Positions 1 through 10,488 are shown, counted from the stretch's first letter. The stretch: 64,000 nucleotides of DNA from Pseudomonadota bacterium (GCA_029550345.1 JAKPHK010000063.1:108897-172896); one strand, 5' to 3'. The notes: generated by a model from the sequence alone, not told the origin. Numbers and translations are program-made.

Positions 1-813
1 CGGCGGCTGGCCTGGGCCGATGGCGAGGTAACCCGCGCCGGGCGCAGCGCCGCCCAGCTTGAGGCTGATCTGCTGCGCGCACTCGATCTGGGTGAGATCG
101 AGGTGGTCTATCAGCCGCAATGGTCGTGCCGGGATGACCGCCTGACCGGGGCCGAGGCGTTGGCCCGCTGGAACCACCCGCGGCTGGGGCGGATCGGGGC
201 CGGGGCGTTGTTCGCGATTGCCGAGCGGGCTGACCATGTCGCCCAGCTTTCACGCCATATTGCGCAGGCTGCATTGGCGGGCGCGCACGGCTGGCCGGAG
301 CAGCTTCGGCTATCGCTCAACCTCACGCCCAGCGATCTGGCGCAGCACGGCTTTGCCGAGGACTTTGCCGAACTGGTCGATGCCGCCGCGTTCCCAGCCG
401 GTCGCCTGACGCTGGAGGTGACCGAGCAGGTCCTGCTTGCCGATGTCGGTCAGGCAGCGCTGGCGCTGGAGCGTCTGACCGCACAGGGAATGCGGATCGC
501 GCTCGACGATTTTGGCGCGGGGTTCTGCAACTTCCGCTATCTCAAGTTGCTGCCGCTGCACTACCTCAAGCTTGATCGCTCGATGATCGAGGGGGCGGGG
601 GACCCGCGCGATCTGGCGGTGCTGCGCGCGATCATCGCGATGGCCGGGGCGCTCGATCTGGCGGTGATCGCAGAAGGCGTCGAGACCGAAGCCCAGCGCG
701 CCCTGGCCGACAGCGAGGGCTGCGCCTTCTACCAGGGCTTCCTGCGCGCCCAGCCGATGGGGTCGGACAAGTTCCGCGCGCTCGCTAACGCGCCTTGCGC
801 GCAATCGCGCTGA
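1..813 (+). CDS. EAL-domain (c-di-GMP phosphodiesterase-like) protein, 5' truncated by window edge
   Basis: Open frame from base 1; EALARW, LTLEVTEQVL, ALDDFGAGFCNFRYLKLLPLHYLKLDRS, VIAEGVET motifs of EAL domains. Confidence 0.93.
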   Translation, partial: RRLAWADGEVTRAGRSAAQLEADLLRALDLGEIEVVYQPQWSCRDDRLTGAEALARWNHPRLGRIGAGALFAIAERADHVAQLSRHIAQAALAGAHGWPEQLRLSLNLTPSDLAQHGFAEDFAELVDAAAFPAGRLTLEVTEQVLLADVGQAALALERLTAQGMRIALDDFGAGFCNFRYLKLLPLHYLKLDRSMIEGAGDPRDLAVLRAIIAMAGALDLAVIAEGVETEAQRALADSEGCAFYQGFLRAQPMGSDKFRALANAPCAQSR

Positions 814-3800
814 GGCCCTTGGTCAGTTGGAACAGGCCGTTGAGCCGCGCTTCCGGGTTGCCCCAGACGCGAACCACCACGATCTTGCTGTCGGGGCGGA
901 GCTTGATCGTCCCCTCCAGCCGCTGGGCATAGGCCAGTAGCCCGGCGGGATCGGGGAACTGGTCAATATGGAATGAAACCAGCGTACCCTTCGGCCCAAC
1001 ATCGATCTTGGCGATATTGGCCTCGATCGCCTGGCGCTTGATCTGGATGAGCTTGACCAGATTGGCGGTCGGTGCAGGCAGCGGCCCGAAGCGGTCGATC
1101 ATCTCTGCCGAGAGGCTCTCGATCTCCTGCCCGTCCTCGGCATCGTTGAGGCGGCGATAGAGCGCCATTCGGACGGCAAGATCGGGCACATAGTCCTCAG
1201 GGATCATGATCGGGGCATCGACCGTGATCTGCGGGCTGAGCGCGTGGCGTTCCTTGACCACGCCCAGATCGCCGGCCTTGGCCGCCAGGATCGCGTCTTC
1301 CAGCATCGACTGGTAAAGTTCGAAGCCAACCTCGCGGATGTGGCCAGATTGTTCGTCGCCAAGCAGGTTGCCGGCCCCGCGAATGTCGAGATCGTGGCTG
1401 GCAAGCTGAAAACCGGCTCCGAGCGAATCGAGATCGCCCAGCACTTTCAGCCGCTTTTCGGCAACTTCGGACAGCTGGGTATCGGCGGGCGTGGTGAGGT
1501 AGGCATAGGCCCGCAGTTTCGAGCGGCCGACCCGTCCGCGCAGCTGGTAAAGCTGGGCCAGACCAAAGCGGTCGGCACGGTGGATGATGATCGTATTGGC
1601 GGAGGGAATATCCAGTCCGCTTTCGACGATGGTGGTGGAAAGCAGCACTTCGTACTTCTTTTCGTAGAAGGCGCTCATCCGCTCTTCGACTTCACCCGCC
1701 GCCATCTGGCCGTGGGCGGCGATATAGCGGACTTCGGGCACGGTCTTGTGCAGCCAGTCCTCCACCTCGGCCATGTCGGCGATCCGGGGGACAACGATGA
1801 AGCTCTGCCCGCCGCGATGATGCTCGCGCAGCAGCGCCTCACGCATCACCATATCGTCCCATTCCATCACATAGGTCCGCACCGCAAGGCGATCGACCGG
1901 GGCGGTCTGGATGGTGGACAGTTCGCGCAGGCCGGACATCGCCATTTGCAGTGTGCGCGGGATCGGCGTCGCGGTTAGCGTCAGGACGTGGACATTGCTG
2001 CGCAGCTGCTTCAGCGCTTCCTTGTGGTTGACGCCAAAACGCTGCTCTTCATCAACGATAACAAGACCAAGCCGCTTGAAGTTCAGGCTCTTTGCCAGCA
2101 GTGCATGGGTGCCGATCACCACATCGACCGTGCCATCGGCCAGGCCCTGCTTGGTCGCCTTGGCTTCCTTGTCCCCGACCAGCCGTGAAAGTCGCCCGAC
2201 CTTCAGCGGGAAGCCCGCGAACCGTTCGGTAAAGCCGGTGAAGTGCTGACGGGCGAGCAGGGTGGTTGGCGCAATGACGGCAACCTGCTGCCCGGCCATG
2301 GCGGCGACGAAGGCCGCGCGCAGCGCCACCTCGGTCTTGCCGAAGCCGACATCGCCGCAGACCAGCCGGTCCATCGGCCGCCCTTCGGTGAGGTCCTTGA
2401 GCACGTCCTCGATCGCGGCTTCCTGATCGTCGGTTTCCTGCCATGGAAAGCGCTCGACGAACTGGTCGTAGGCCGATGGCTCGGGCGCCAGCACCGGGGC
2501 CTGGCGCAGCGCGCGCAGCGCCGCGGTTTTGAGCAATTCGTGCGCGATTTCGCGGATCCGCTCTTTGAGCCGGGCCTTGCGCCGCTGCCAGCCTTCGCCG
2601 CCGAGCCGGTCAAGCGCGACCAGATCGCTGTCGCTGCCATAGCGCGAGAGGACGTCGATATTCTCAACCGGGACATAGAGCTTGTCGCCGCCGGCATATT
2701 CCAGCGCGACGCAATCGTGCGGGCTTTGCCCGACCGGAATCGATTGCAGCCCGATATAGCGCCCGATCCCGTGGTCCATGTGGACCACCAAATCGCCCGG
2801 CGTCAGCGCTGCCAGTTCGGCCAGAAAGGCGTCGGCCCCCTTGCGGCGCTTTTTGCGGCGGACCAGCCGGTCACCCAGAATGTCCTGCTCGGTGACCAGC
2901 TCCAGCTCATCATTGGCAAAGCCGGTTTCCAGCGGCAGGACCAGCGCCACCGGCACACCTTTAGCGGCCAGCCCCAGCGCTTCCTGCCAGCTATCGGCCA
3001 GAACCGGGGCAGGGCGCGCAGCTTCGCCCAGAATTGCGGCGATCCGGGCACGGCTGCCTTCGGAATAGGCCGCGATCAGGGCCTTCTTGCCGCGTTTGGC
3101 CTGGCCGGTCAGGTACTGCGCGGCGGCTTCGTAAACATTATCGCCGCGCGTTCGTTCGGGGGTGAAATCGCGGCTGCCGGTGAAACCGAAATCGAGGATC
3201 GCAGCGCTGTCAGGCTGGGCGAAGATTTCCGCGCGGTGGATCGGGTGGCCCTTGATCCGTTCGTCCAGTTCAGCGCGGCTGAGGTAGAGTGCCGTCGGCT
3301 TCAGCGGTCGGTACGATCCCGCCGCCTTGCCAGAGGTATCGCTGCGCGCCGCGTGGTAATCGGCAATATCGCCCAGTCGCTCGTCCGCCGCGCCGACCGC
3401 GCCACTGTCGATCACGATCGTATCATCGGCGCCCAGGTGATCGAACAGCGTGACCAGCCGGTCCTCGAACAGCGGCAGCCAATGCTCCATCCCCGCCAGC
3501 CGCCGCCCATCGCTGACTGCCTGATAGAGCGGATCGCCGGTGGCATTGGCGCCGAACATTTCGCGATAACGGCTGCGGAAACGCTTTACGCTGTCTTCAT
3601 CAAGCATCGCCTCGCTGGCGGGAAGCAGCAGGTGCGATTCCGCGACGCCGCTGGATCGCTGGGTATTGGGATCGAACAGCCGCAGCGTTTCCAGCTCGTC
3701 GCCAAAGAAATCGAGCCGCAACCCGGCATCGAGGCCCGACGGGTAAATATCGAAGATCGACCCGCGCACTGCAAATTCGCCCGCGTCGGCCACGGTATCG

Positions 3801-4258
3801 GTGCGCGAATATCCCTGGCGTTGCAGCAGGGCGATCAGGCTTTCGCGGCCGATTTCCATGCCGGGCTTCAGCAGGCGGACATTCTCGCGAATCCGGAACG
3901 GCGTGGCGACCCGCTGCAACGCGGCGTTGATCGTCGTGACCAGCAGTTGCGGCCCGGTCGGCTTGCCCTGAAGCCGGTGCAATGCCGCCAGTCGCCGCGC
4001 CGAGATCGACAGGGCCGGGCTGGCCCGGTCATACGGCAGGCAATCCCAGGCCGGGAAAGCAATCACGTCCAGCTCCGGCGCGAAAAAAGCGGCGCTATCG
4101 GCAATCGCCTGCATCGCCGCCTCATCCGGCGCGATGAACACTGCCCGGGTTTTCGCCGCGCGGGCAAGGTCCGCCAGCACCAGCGGCTGCGCCCCGCGCG
4201 CCAGCGAGGACAGGGTCAGCGGGGCCTTGGCGGCAAGGATTTTCGACAGATCGGGCAT
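785..4258 (-). CDS. mfd: Transcription-repair coupling factor Mfd
   Basis: SF2 helicase motifs (CGDVGFGKTEVALRAAF, DEEQRFGV, TATPIPRTL), RID and TRCF domains; start taken at MPDLSKILAAK inside the longer ORF. Confidence 0.97.
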   Translation of the reverse strand: MPDLSKILAAKAPLTLSSLARGAQPLVLADLARAAKTRAVFIAPDEAAMQAIADSAAFFAPELDVIAFPAWDCLPYDRASPALSISARRLAALHRLQGKPTGPQLLVTTINAALQRVATPFRIRENVRLLKPGMEIGRESLIALLQRQGYSRTDTVADAGEFAVRGSIFDIYPSGLDAGLRLDFFGDELETLRLFDPNTQRSSGVAESHLLLPASEAMLDEDSVKRFRSRYREMFGANATGDPLYQAVSDGRRLAGMEHWLPLFEDRLVTLFDHLGADDTIVIDSGAVGAADERLGDIADYHAARSDTSGKAAGSYRPLKPTALYLSRAELDERIKGHPIHRAEIFAQPDSAAILDFGFTGSRDFTPERTRGDNVYEAAAQYLTGQAKRGKKALIAAYSEGSRARIAAILGEAARPAPVLADSWQEALGLAAKGVPVALVLPLETGFANDELELVTEQDILGDRLVRRKKRRKGADAFLAELAALTPGDLVVHMDHGIGRYIGLQSIPVGQSPHDCVALEYAGGDKLYVPVENIDVLSRYGSDSDLVALDRLGGEGWQRRKARLKERIREIAHELLKTAALRALRQAPVLAPEPSAYDQFVERFPWQETDDQEAAIEDVLKDLTEGRPMDRLVCGDVGFGKTEVALRAAFVAAMAGQQVAVIAPTTLLARQHFTGFTERFAGFPLKVGRLSRLVGDKEAKATKQGLADGTVDVVIGTHALLAKSLNFKRLGLVIVDEEQRFGVNHKEALKQLRSNVHVLTLTATPIPRTLQMAMSGLRELSTIQTAPVDRLAVRTYVMEWDDMVMREALLREHHRGGQSFIVVPRIADMAEVEDWLHKTVPEVRYIAAHGQMAAGEVEERMSAFYEKKYEVLLSTTIVESGLDIPSANTIIIHRADRFGLAQLYQLRGRVGRSKLRAYAYLTTPADTQLSEVAEKRLKVLGDLDSLGAGFQLASHDLDIRGAGNLLGDEQSGHIREVGFELYQSMLEDAILAAKAGDLGVVKERHALSPQITVDAPIMIPEDYVPDLAVRMALYRRLNDAEDGQEIESLSAEMIDRFGPLPAPTANLVKLIQIKRQAIEANIAKIDVGPKGTLVSFHIDQFPDPAGLLAYAQRLEGTIKLRPDSKIVVVRVWGNPEARLNGLFQLTKGLSAIARKAR

Positions 4259-4411
4259 GGCTAGGGCAACAGCAATTGCCCCGCAGGCTATTTCGCAGCC
4301 AACGGGGTGGGAAGACGGAAGCGGCGCTTTAGGGGCAAAGGCGGCCGGGGCCAAGTCTTCTTGGCGGATCGAGGTGCAGTGACCCGAGCTGGCGACCGGC
4401 TGCGCTGAGAA

Positions 4412-4440
4412 ATGGATCCTGAAACGCGTTCAGGATGACG
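4412..4440. repeat. REP-like imperfect palindrome ATGGATCCTGAAACGCGTTCAGGATGACG
   Basis: Self-complementary; near-identical elements at 19879-19907 and 19941-19969. Confidence 0.75.
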
Positions 4441-4476
4441 GATTGGCTATATGCGGAAGAATCCGGAGGCGTGCGA

Positions 4477-4758
4477 TCAGCGCGGGATTTCGACGTAGTC
4501 GAGCTTGCGGAAGGCATCCATCTGCGGGCCGACATATTCATCCGGAATTGCCAGCGTACCCAGCGCCCAGCCCATGATGTCTGCGTCTTCCTCATCCAGC
4601 AGGGCTTCGAACCAGGCAATCTCGGCCTCGCCCCATTCCCCGCCATAGCGATCAAAGAAGCAGCCGATCATGAAATCGGCCTCACGCGTGCCGCGATGCC
4701 AGGCGCGGAATTTCAGGCGGCGAAGTCTGTCTTCATGGGGGCGATCGGTGTGGTCCAT
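4477..4758 (-). CDS. sdhE: FAD assembly factor SdhE / succinate dehydrogenase assembly factor 2
   Basis: 93 aa; RRLKFRAWHRGTREADFMIGCFFDRY matches SdhE (DUF339) signature. Confidence 0.93.
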   Translation of the reverse strand: MDHTDRPHEDRLRRLKFRAWHRGTREADFMIGCFFDRYGGEWGEAEIAWFEALLDEEDADIMGWALGTLAIPDEYVGPQMDAFRKLDYVEIPR

Positions 4759-4818
4759 AACGCCGCTCTAGCCACACCGGCCTTTGAGGCAAGCCCAAAG
4801 CATGGCTATAGCCGTGCC

Positions 4819-6876
4819 ATGCGCCCCGATCGGCTCAATCCCCTGTTCGTTGCGGCAGACAGCCTGAAGGGCGTCGGCACCGGGTTGGCGCGCCCGCTGG
4901 AGCGGTTGGGGCTGACCCGGGTGAAGGATTTTGCCTATCACCTGCCCGATCGCTTCGTAACCCGCCGAGCGGTGGCCGATCTCGATCAGGCCAGCGTGGG
5001 TGAAAACGTGGTGGTGGGGCTTACCCCGGTGGAATACCGCAGCTCTGCCGGGCGCGGGCCGTTCCGCGTGTTGGCTGCGGACGAGGCGGGCAATGTCTGC
5101 GCGATCACCTATTTCGGGCGCAACACCGGCTGGGCGCGAAAGGCGCTGCCGCTGGGTGAAAAGCGCTGGATCGCCGGACGGCTCGATCAATATGGCCAGA
5201 TGCTCCAGATCGTGCACCCCGATCACGTTTCGGACGAAAGTGGATTGGCGCTGGGGCAACTGGTTGAGCCGGTCTATCCGCTGTCCGAAGGGCTGACCCA
5301 AGGGCGATTGGCAGCGCTGGTCCATCAGGCGCTGGAACGGATGCCGGACCTGCCCGAATGGATCGAGCCGGGTCTGGCCGACAAGATGCAGTGGCCGCTG
5401 TGGCGTGATGCACTGGAACTGGCGCACAGGAGCGAACACGCCGCCGCGCGCGATCGGCTGGCCTATGATGAGCTGCTGGCCAACAGTCTGGCGCTGATGC
5501 TGGTGCGGCGGGATAACAGGGCGCGGGCGGGGACGCCCTTGCATGGGGATGGTTCCTTGCGCGGCAAGCTCAAGCTGCCGTTTGGCCTGACTGGCGCCCA
5601 GTCCCGCGCGGTGCGCGAGATCGAAGGCGATCTGGCCCAGCCAAGCCCAATGCTGCGGCTGCTGCAGGGCGATGTCGGTTCGGGCAAGACCGTGGTCGCG
5701 CTTGAAGCGATGCTGCTGGCGGTTGAGGCAGGCACCCAGGCCGCCTTACTGGCCCCGACCGAGATCCTCGCCCGCCAGCACCACGAAACGCTGACCCGCA
5801 TGGCCGCGGGCACCGGGGCGACGATTGCCCTGCTGACCGGGCGCGACAAGGGGCGCGCGCGCGAATCGATCTTGATGGGGCTGCTCGACGGGTCGATCCA
5901 GATCGTCGTCGGCACCCACGCGATCTTTCAGGATGCGGTGGCCTACAAGAACCTCGCGCTGGTGGTGATTGACGAGCAGCACCGTTTTGGCGTTGGCCAG
6001 CGATTGATGCTGACCCAGAAGGGGCGGCGCGCGCCGCATTGCCTGGCGATGACCGCCACCCCGATCCCGCGCACGCTGACCCTGGCGCAATACGGCGAGA
6101 TGGATGTCTCACGCCTCGATGAGATGCCGCCCGGACGCCAGCCGATTGATACGCGGGTGGTTGCGATCGAACGGCTCGGCGATGTGATCGGCGCGATCGG
6201 GCGGCATCTGGAAAGCGGGAGCCAAGCCTATTGGGTCTGCCCGATGGTGCGCGAACAGGAAAACGAGGACCTTGCCGCGGCCGAGGCGCGCTATGCTGAA
6301 TTGAAGGCCCGGTTCGGGGATAGCGTGGTGTTGGTCCACGGGCAGCTGAAGGGCGAGGTCAAGGACGCGGCGATGGAGCGCTTTGCCAGCGGTGCGGCGC
6401 GGCTGCTGGTGGCGACCACCGTGATCGAGGTTGGCGTTGACGTGCCCAATGCCACGCTGATGGTGATCGAGCAGGCCGAACGGTTCGGCCTTGCCCAGCT
6501 GCATCAGCTGCGCGGCCGGGTCGGGCGGGGCGAGGGCAAGAGTACCTGCCTGCTGCTGCGCGGCGAGGCGCTGTCGGAAACCGCGCGTGAGCGGCTGGCC
6601 CTGATGCGCGAGACGCAGGATGGCTTCCGCCTGGCCGAGGAGGATTTGCGCCTGCGCGGCGGGGGCGAATTGCTCGGGACGCGGCAATCGGGCGATACGC
6701 CGTTCCGGGTCGCCAGCCTTGAGCAGATCCAGAAGCTGCTGCCGCTGGCGCACGACGACGCGCGCCTGCTGATCGAGCGGGACGGCGGCCTGACCGGCGA
6801 ACGCGGTGAAGCGGCGCGGCTGCTGCTCTATCTGTTCGAGCGGGACTGGGGTGTGCAGCTGCTGCGCGGCGGGTAG
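4819..6876 (+). CDS. recG: ATP-dependent DNA helicase RecG
   Basis: LLQGDVGSGKTVVALEAML, DEQHRFGVGQR, MTATPIPRTLTLAQYGEMDVS, QLHQLRGRVGRG; start at MRPDRLNPLF. Confidence 0.97.
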   Translation: MRPDRLNPLFVAADSLKGVGTGLARPLERLGLTRVKDFAYHLPDRFVTRRAVADLDQASVGENVVVGLTPVEYRSSAGRGPFRVLAADEAGNVCAITYFGRNTGWARKALPLGEKRWIAGRLDQYGQMLQIVHPDHVSDESGLALGQLVEPVYPLSEGLTQGRLAALVHQALERMPDLPEWIEPGLADKMQWPLWRDALELAHRSEHAAARDRLAYDELLANSLALMLVRRDNRARAGTPLHGDGSLRGKLKLPFGLTGAQSRAVREIEGDLAQPSPMLRLLQGDVGSGKTVVALEAMLLAVEAGTQAALLAPTEILARQHHETLTRMAAGTGATIALLTGRDKGRARESILMGLLDGSIQIVVGTHAIFQDAVAYKNLALVVIDEQHRFGVGQRLMLTQKGRRAPHCLAMTATPIPRTLTLAQYGEMDVSRLDEMPPGRQPIDTRVVAIERLGDVIGAIGRHLESGSQAYWVCPMVREQENEDLAAAEARYAELKARFGDSVVLVHGQLKGEVKDAAMERFASGAARLLVATTVIEVGVDVPNATLMVIEQAERFGLAQLHQLRGRVGRGEGKSTCLLLRGEALSETARERLALMRETQDGFRLAEEDLRLRGGGELLGTRQSGDTPFRVASLEQIQKLLPLAHDDARLLIERDGGLTGERGEAARLLLYLFERDWGVQLLRGG

Positions 6877-6884
6877 GGCGCGGT

Positions 6885-7487
6885 TCAGCCCTTCCAGGCG
6901 TAGAGCATCCGGCCTTCGCCCAGCATTTCCAGCAGATCGCCGATTTCCGCGCGCGAAACAGCGAAGCAGCCTTGGCTGCGGCCGATCCGGCCCTGTTCCA
7001 GCGCCAGCCCCTGCGAAACATAGTCCGCGCCGTGAATCACGATAGCGCGGCGCTCTGCCGCTTCGTTCTGCGGTTCAAGCCCGATCAGCTTGCGTGACCG
7101 GCCGTGCTTGCCGACATAGGTCTGCCCGGTCACGAACACGCCCTTTGACGAGGCATTCGACCCGGCGCGGTTGGAAAACCGCTCGGTCCAGCCGGTCGCC
7201 CCCGGATCGGAGCCGCTGCCATGGGCAACCAGCATGGTCTTGAGCACTTGCCCGCCTTGCAGATCGATCAGTTGGAAACGCGGCAGCCGCGAATGGGCGG
7301 AGAAGTTGACGATGCCGATCCGGTCGCGCTGGGCGATCCGCCCGGCGTTCAGTTCCAGCGCGGCAAGGGCGTGGGGCAGCAGCGCCGGCATTTCGCCGCA
7401 TAGCGTGGCGGCCAGGCTGCGCGTTGCGACCAGCCCGGCTCCACCGGCAACCATCGCGCCCAGCAGGTGACGCCGATTGAGTTTCAT
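6885..7487 (-). CDS. Murein L,D-transpeptidase catalytic-domain family protein with Tat-like signal
   Basis: MKLNRRHLLGAMVAGG N-terminus; HGADYVSQ...GRSQGCFAVSRAE resembles the YkuD-like HG..SxGC active site. Confidence 0.8.
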   Translation of the reverse strand: MKLNRRHLLGAMVAGGAGLVATRSLAATLCGEMPALLPHALAALELNAGRIAQRDRIGIVNFSAHSRLPRFQLIDLQGGQVLKTMLVAHGSGSDPGATGWTERFSNRAGSNASSKGVFVTGQTYVGKHGRSRKLIGLEPQNEAAERRAIVIHGADYVSQGLALEQGRIGRSQGCFAVSRAEIGDLLEMLGEGRMLYAWKG

Positions 7488-7610
7488 TGCTTTTGCGATC
7501 CCGAAGCTCGTTTGAGCGTGATCTGGGAAGGCGCGGGGCGGATTGCAAGCGCTAGTCACCCAGGCGCGGACGAAGCGTTCCGGGTGTGCGCTGATCGAAT
7601 GCCGGGGCGG

Positions 7611-7910
7611 TTAGACCGCCAGGACGGCGATATCATCCTCACGCGGGACCGAGCCGTCGAAGCTTTCCAGCGGCTCGAACGATTCCTCCAGCAGCCGCGC
7701 GTTGCTGAGCCCGGCGAGCTTGAACTGGCCCAGCCGGGGTTCCTCGTCCGAGCGCCAGGTCTTGCCGAGGTTGAGCGCCGAGACGAACAGGTCATCGTGA
7801 CGTTCGAACATCAGGTGCGGGGCCAGCCGGATGACGGCGCCGTTGTACTGCGCCTCGACCAGGCGTTTACGGGAAATCGCTTCAAGCAGCGTCAGGCGGG
7901 TGTCGCTCAT
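7611..7910 (-). CDS. Conserved hypothetical protein, WYL-like fold possible
   Basis: 99 aa ORF with EAISRKRLVEAQYNGAVIRLAPHLMFERHDDLFV, loosely WYL-like. Confidence 0.6.
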   Translation of the reverse strand: MSDTRLTLLEAISRKRLVEAQYNGAVIRLAPHLMFERHDDLFVSALNLGKTWRSDEEPRLGQFKLAGLSNARLLEESFEPLESFDGSVPREDDIAVLAV

Positions 7911-7960
7911 GGGGGGGAGGGCCAGTGCAGTGATTGTGTTTTTGGAAAAGAGAGTGGATT

Positions 7961-8037
7961 TGGTCGGGGAAAGAGGATTCGAACCTCCGGCCCCTGCCTC
8001 CCGAAGACAGTGCTCTACCAGGCTGAGCTATTCCCCG
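7961..8037 (-). tRNA. tRNA-Pro(CGG)
   Basis: Cloverleaf on minus strand; acceptor CGGGGAA/TTCCCCG, anticodon loop TTCGGGA, TTCGAAT, encoded CCA. Confidence 0.95.
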
Positions 8038-8136
8038 ACCGATCCAGGGCACCCGAAGATGCCCGAGGCAGGAGCGGGCCTATAGGGGGCGATTCGCGCA
8101 GTGGCAAGCGGGCAATCTCACCGCTAGGATCATTTC

Positions 8137-9093
8137 ATGGCCAGTTCCCCGATTCCCCGCGATTCCGCCCCTGAAAACCACTGGGAATGGCAGTATCTGG
8201 ACCTGATGCGCCGGATCTGGGAGCACGGGGACGAGCGGATCGACCGCACCGGGATCGGTACGCGGGCCGTGTTCGGGGCACAGATTCGCTTCGATCTTGC
8301 GGGCGGTGCGATGCCGCTGCTCAGCACCAAGCGGGTTTACTGGAAGGCATCGGCGCGCGAATTCCTGTGGTTCCTGACCGGGAACACCAACATCCGCCCG
8401 CTGGTGCTGCAAGGGGTGAAAATCTGGAACGAGTGGCCGCACGCCAACTACGTCAAGGCCACCGGCGACGCGATCACGATTGAGCAGTTTGCGCAGCGGA
8501 TCGCCGCGGATGAGGACTTTGCCCAAAAGTGGGGCGATCTGGGTCCGGTCTATGGCAAACAGTGGGTCGATTGGCCGACCTATCAACCGGCGGGCGACGG
8601 CCTGTTCCGGCAGGGTGCGGGGATCAACCAGGTTGCCCAGGTGGTCGAGAGCCTGAAATCGAACCCCGGCAGCCGCCGCCACATCGTCGAGGGCTGGAAC
8701 GTCGCCGAGCTGGACCGGATGGCCCTGCCGCCATGCCACAAGACCTATCAGTTTCAGGTCGCCGATGGACGGCTCAGCTGCCTGCTTTATCAGCGCAGCT
8801 GCGACGTGGCGCTGGGGCTGCCGTTCAATCTGTTCGGCGCGGCGCTGTTCACCCGGATGCTGGCCCAGCAGTGCGACCTTGATGCGGGGGAGCTGGTCTG
8901 GATGGGCGGCGATACGCACCTCTATCTCAACCACGCCGAGCTGGTCGAAACCCAGCTGGCACGCAGCCCCTCAGGCGGAGGAACCCTGGCAATCCTGCGG
9001 CGGCCTGAGAGCATCTTCGACTACCGGATCGAAGATTTCGAAGTGAGCGGATATGTGCCGCAGGGCCACATCGCCGCGCCGGTTGCAGTTTAG
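8137..9093 (+). CDS. thyA: Thymidylate synthase
   Basis: DRTGIGTRAVFGAQIRFDL, LPPCHKTYQFQVADGRLSCLLYQRSCDVALGLPFN. Confidence 0.97.
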   Translation: MASSPIPRDSAPENHWEWQYLDLMRRIWEHGDERIDRTGIGTRAVFGAQIRFDLAGGAMPLLSTKRVYWKASAREFLWFLTGNTNIRPLVLQGVKIWNEWPHANYVKATGDAITIEQFAQRIAADEDFAQKWGDLGPVYGKQWVDWPTYQPAGDGLFRQGAGINQVAQVVESLKSNPGSRRHIVEGWNVAELDRMALPPCHKTYQFQVADGRLSCLLYQRSCDVALGLPFNLFGAALFTRMLAQQCDLDAGELVWMGGDTHLYLNHAELVETQLARSPSGGGTLAILRRPESIFDYRIEDFEVSGYVPQGHIAAPVAV

Positions 9094-9122
9094 TTGACGG
9101 TGAAACCAGTTTGAAATAATAT
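9094..9122 (+). promoter_or_regulatory. Candidate sigma70 promoter TTGACG-N17-TAATAT for the bkd operon
   Basis: Near-consensus hexamers with 17-bp spacing directly after the thyA stop. Confidence 0.6.
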
Positions 9123-9183
9123 GTCGCGAACCTAAAATTTGCTTCCACGCGCCGTTGTGGCGTCCGAAGCGGGAGAGCGCATC

Positions 9184-10488
9184 ATGGCCAAGCGCCCAGC
9201 CAGTGCCGGAACCGCCAGCGGAAACCTTCCGCCGCTGTCATTGCACGTGCCCGAACCGCCGTTCCGACCCGGCGATCCGGTTGACTATTCGTTCCTTGAA
9301 ATCCCGCCCGCCGGTGCCTTTCCCCGCCCTGACGAGGCCTGCCCGACCGAGGAAACCCACGCGCTGTGCCACGGCCTGATTCGCGTGCTGGATGAAGATA
9401 ATCGTGCGGTCGGGGCCTGGGACCCGCGGCTTGATCCCGAAACGCTGCGGCGGATGCTGCGGACCATGGCACTGACCCGCGCTTTCGATGACCGGATGTA
9501 TCGCGGCCAGCGCCAGGGCAAGACCAGCTTCTATATGAAGTGCACCGGCGAAGAGGCGACCAGTGTCGCTTCGGCCTTTGCCCTGTCCGACGATGACATG
9601 GTCTTCCCGTCGTACCGCCAGCAGGGCATCCTGATCGCGCGCGGCTATCCGATCGTCGAGATGGTCAACCAGATCTATTCGAACCGGGCTGACAAGCTGA
9701 AGGGCCGCCAGCTGCCGATCATGTATTCCAGCCGGGAACACAACTTCTTCACGATCAGCGGCAATCTGGCGACGCAGTATCCGCAGGCGGCGGGCTGGGC
9801 CATGGCCAGCGCGATCAAGGGTGATACCCGGATCGCCAGCACCTGGATCGGGGAAGGTTCCAGCGCCGAGGGCGATGCCCATGCCGCCTTCACCTTTGCC
9901 ACGGTGTTCAACGCGCCGGTGGTGTTCAACATCGTCAACAACCAGTGGGCGATTTCCAGCTTTGCCGGGTTCGCCGGGGGCGAGCGGGCAACCTTTGCGG
10001 CCAAGGCAATCGGCTATGGCATTGCCGGGCTTCGGGTGGACGGAAACGATGCGCTGGCGGTCTATGCCGCAGCACGCTGGGCCGCCAACCGGGCGCGGGC
10101 CGGGCAGGGACCGACCCTGATCGAGCATTTCACCTACCGCGCCGAAGGCCACTCCACCTCTGACGATCCTTCGGCCTATCGCTCGGCGCAGGAGCGCGGG
10201 GAATGGCCGCTAGGCGATCCGATCACCCGGCTGAAGGCGCACCTGATCGGCCTGGGCGAATGGAGCGAGGAACAGCACGCCGCGATGGATCTGGAACTGG
10301 CCGAACAGGTCAAGGCCGCGACCAAGGAGGCGGAGAAGAACGGCGTGCTGGGCCACGGGCTGCACCATCCGTTCCACACCATGTTCGAAGACGTGTTCGA
10401 GGAACTGCCCTGGCATCTGCAGGAACAGGCCGAACAGGCAATCCGCGAACGCCGGATCAAATGGCCGACCTGGAAGGAGTACGAGTGA
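9184..10488 (+). CDS. bkdA1: Branched-chain 2-oxoacid dehydrogenase E1 alpha subunit
   Basis: RTMALTRAFDDRMYRGQRQGKTSFYMKCTGEEATSVASAFAL; TPP site GEGSSAEGDAHAAFTFA..NNQWAIS. Confidence 0.93.
   Translation: MAKRPASAGTASGNLPPLSLHVPEPPFRPGDPVDYSFLEIPPAGAFPRPDEACPTEETHALCHGLIRVLDEDNRAVGAWDPRLDPETLRRMLRTMALTRAFDDRMYRGQRQGKTSFYMKCTGEEATSVASAFALSDDDMVFPSYRQQGILIARGYPIVEMVNQIYSNRADKLKGRQLPIMYSSREHNFFTISGNLATQYPQAAGWAMASAIKGDTRIASTWIGEGSSAEGDAHAAFTFATVFNAPVVFNIVNNQWAISSFAGFAGGERATFAAKAIGYGIAGLRVDGNDALAVYAAARWAANRARAGQGPTLIEHFTYRAEGHSTSDDPSAYRSAQERGEWPLGDPITRLKAHLIGLGEWSEEQHAAMDLELAEQVKAATKEAEKNGVLGHGLHHPFHTMFEDVFEELPWHLQEQAEQAIRERRIKWPTWKEYE

Noticed and set aside
2243-4264. 673-aa plus-strand ORF
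   Set aside because: Antisense to mfd; composition (many His/Gln/Arg, no domain) is typical of GC-rich antisense frames.
4329-4655. Minus-strand 108-aa ORF
   Set aside because: Overlaps sdhE out of frame and includes a translated REP-like repeat (SVILNAFQDP).
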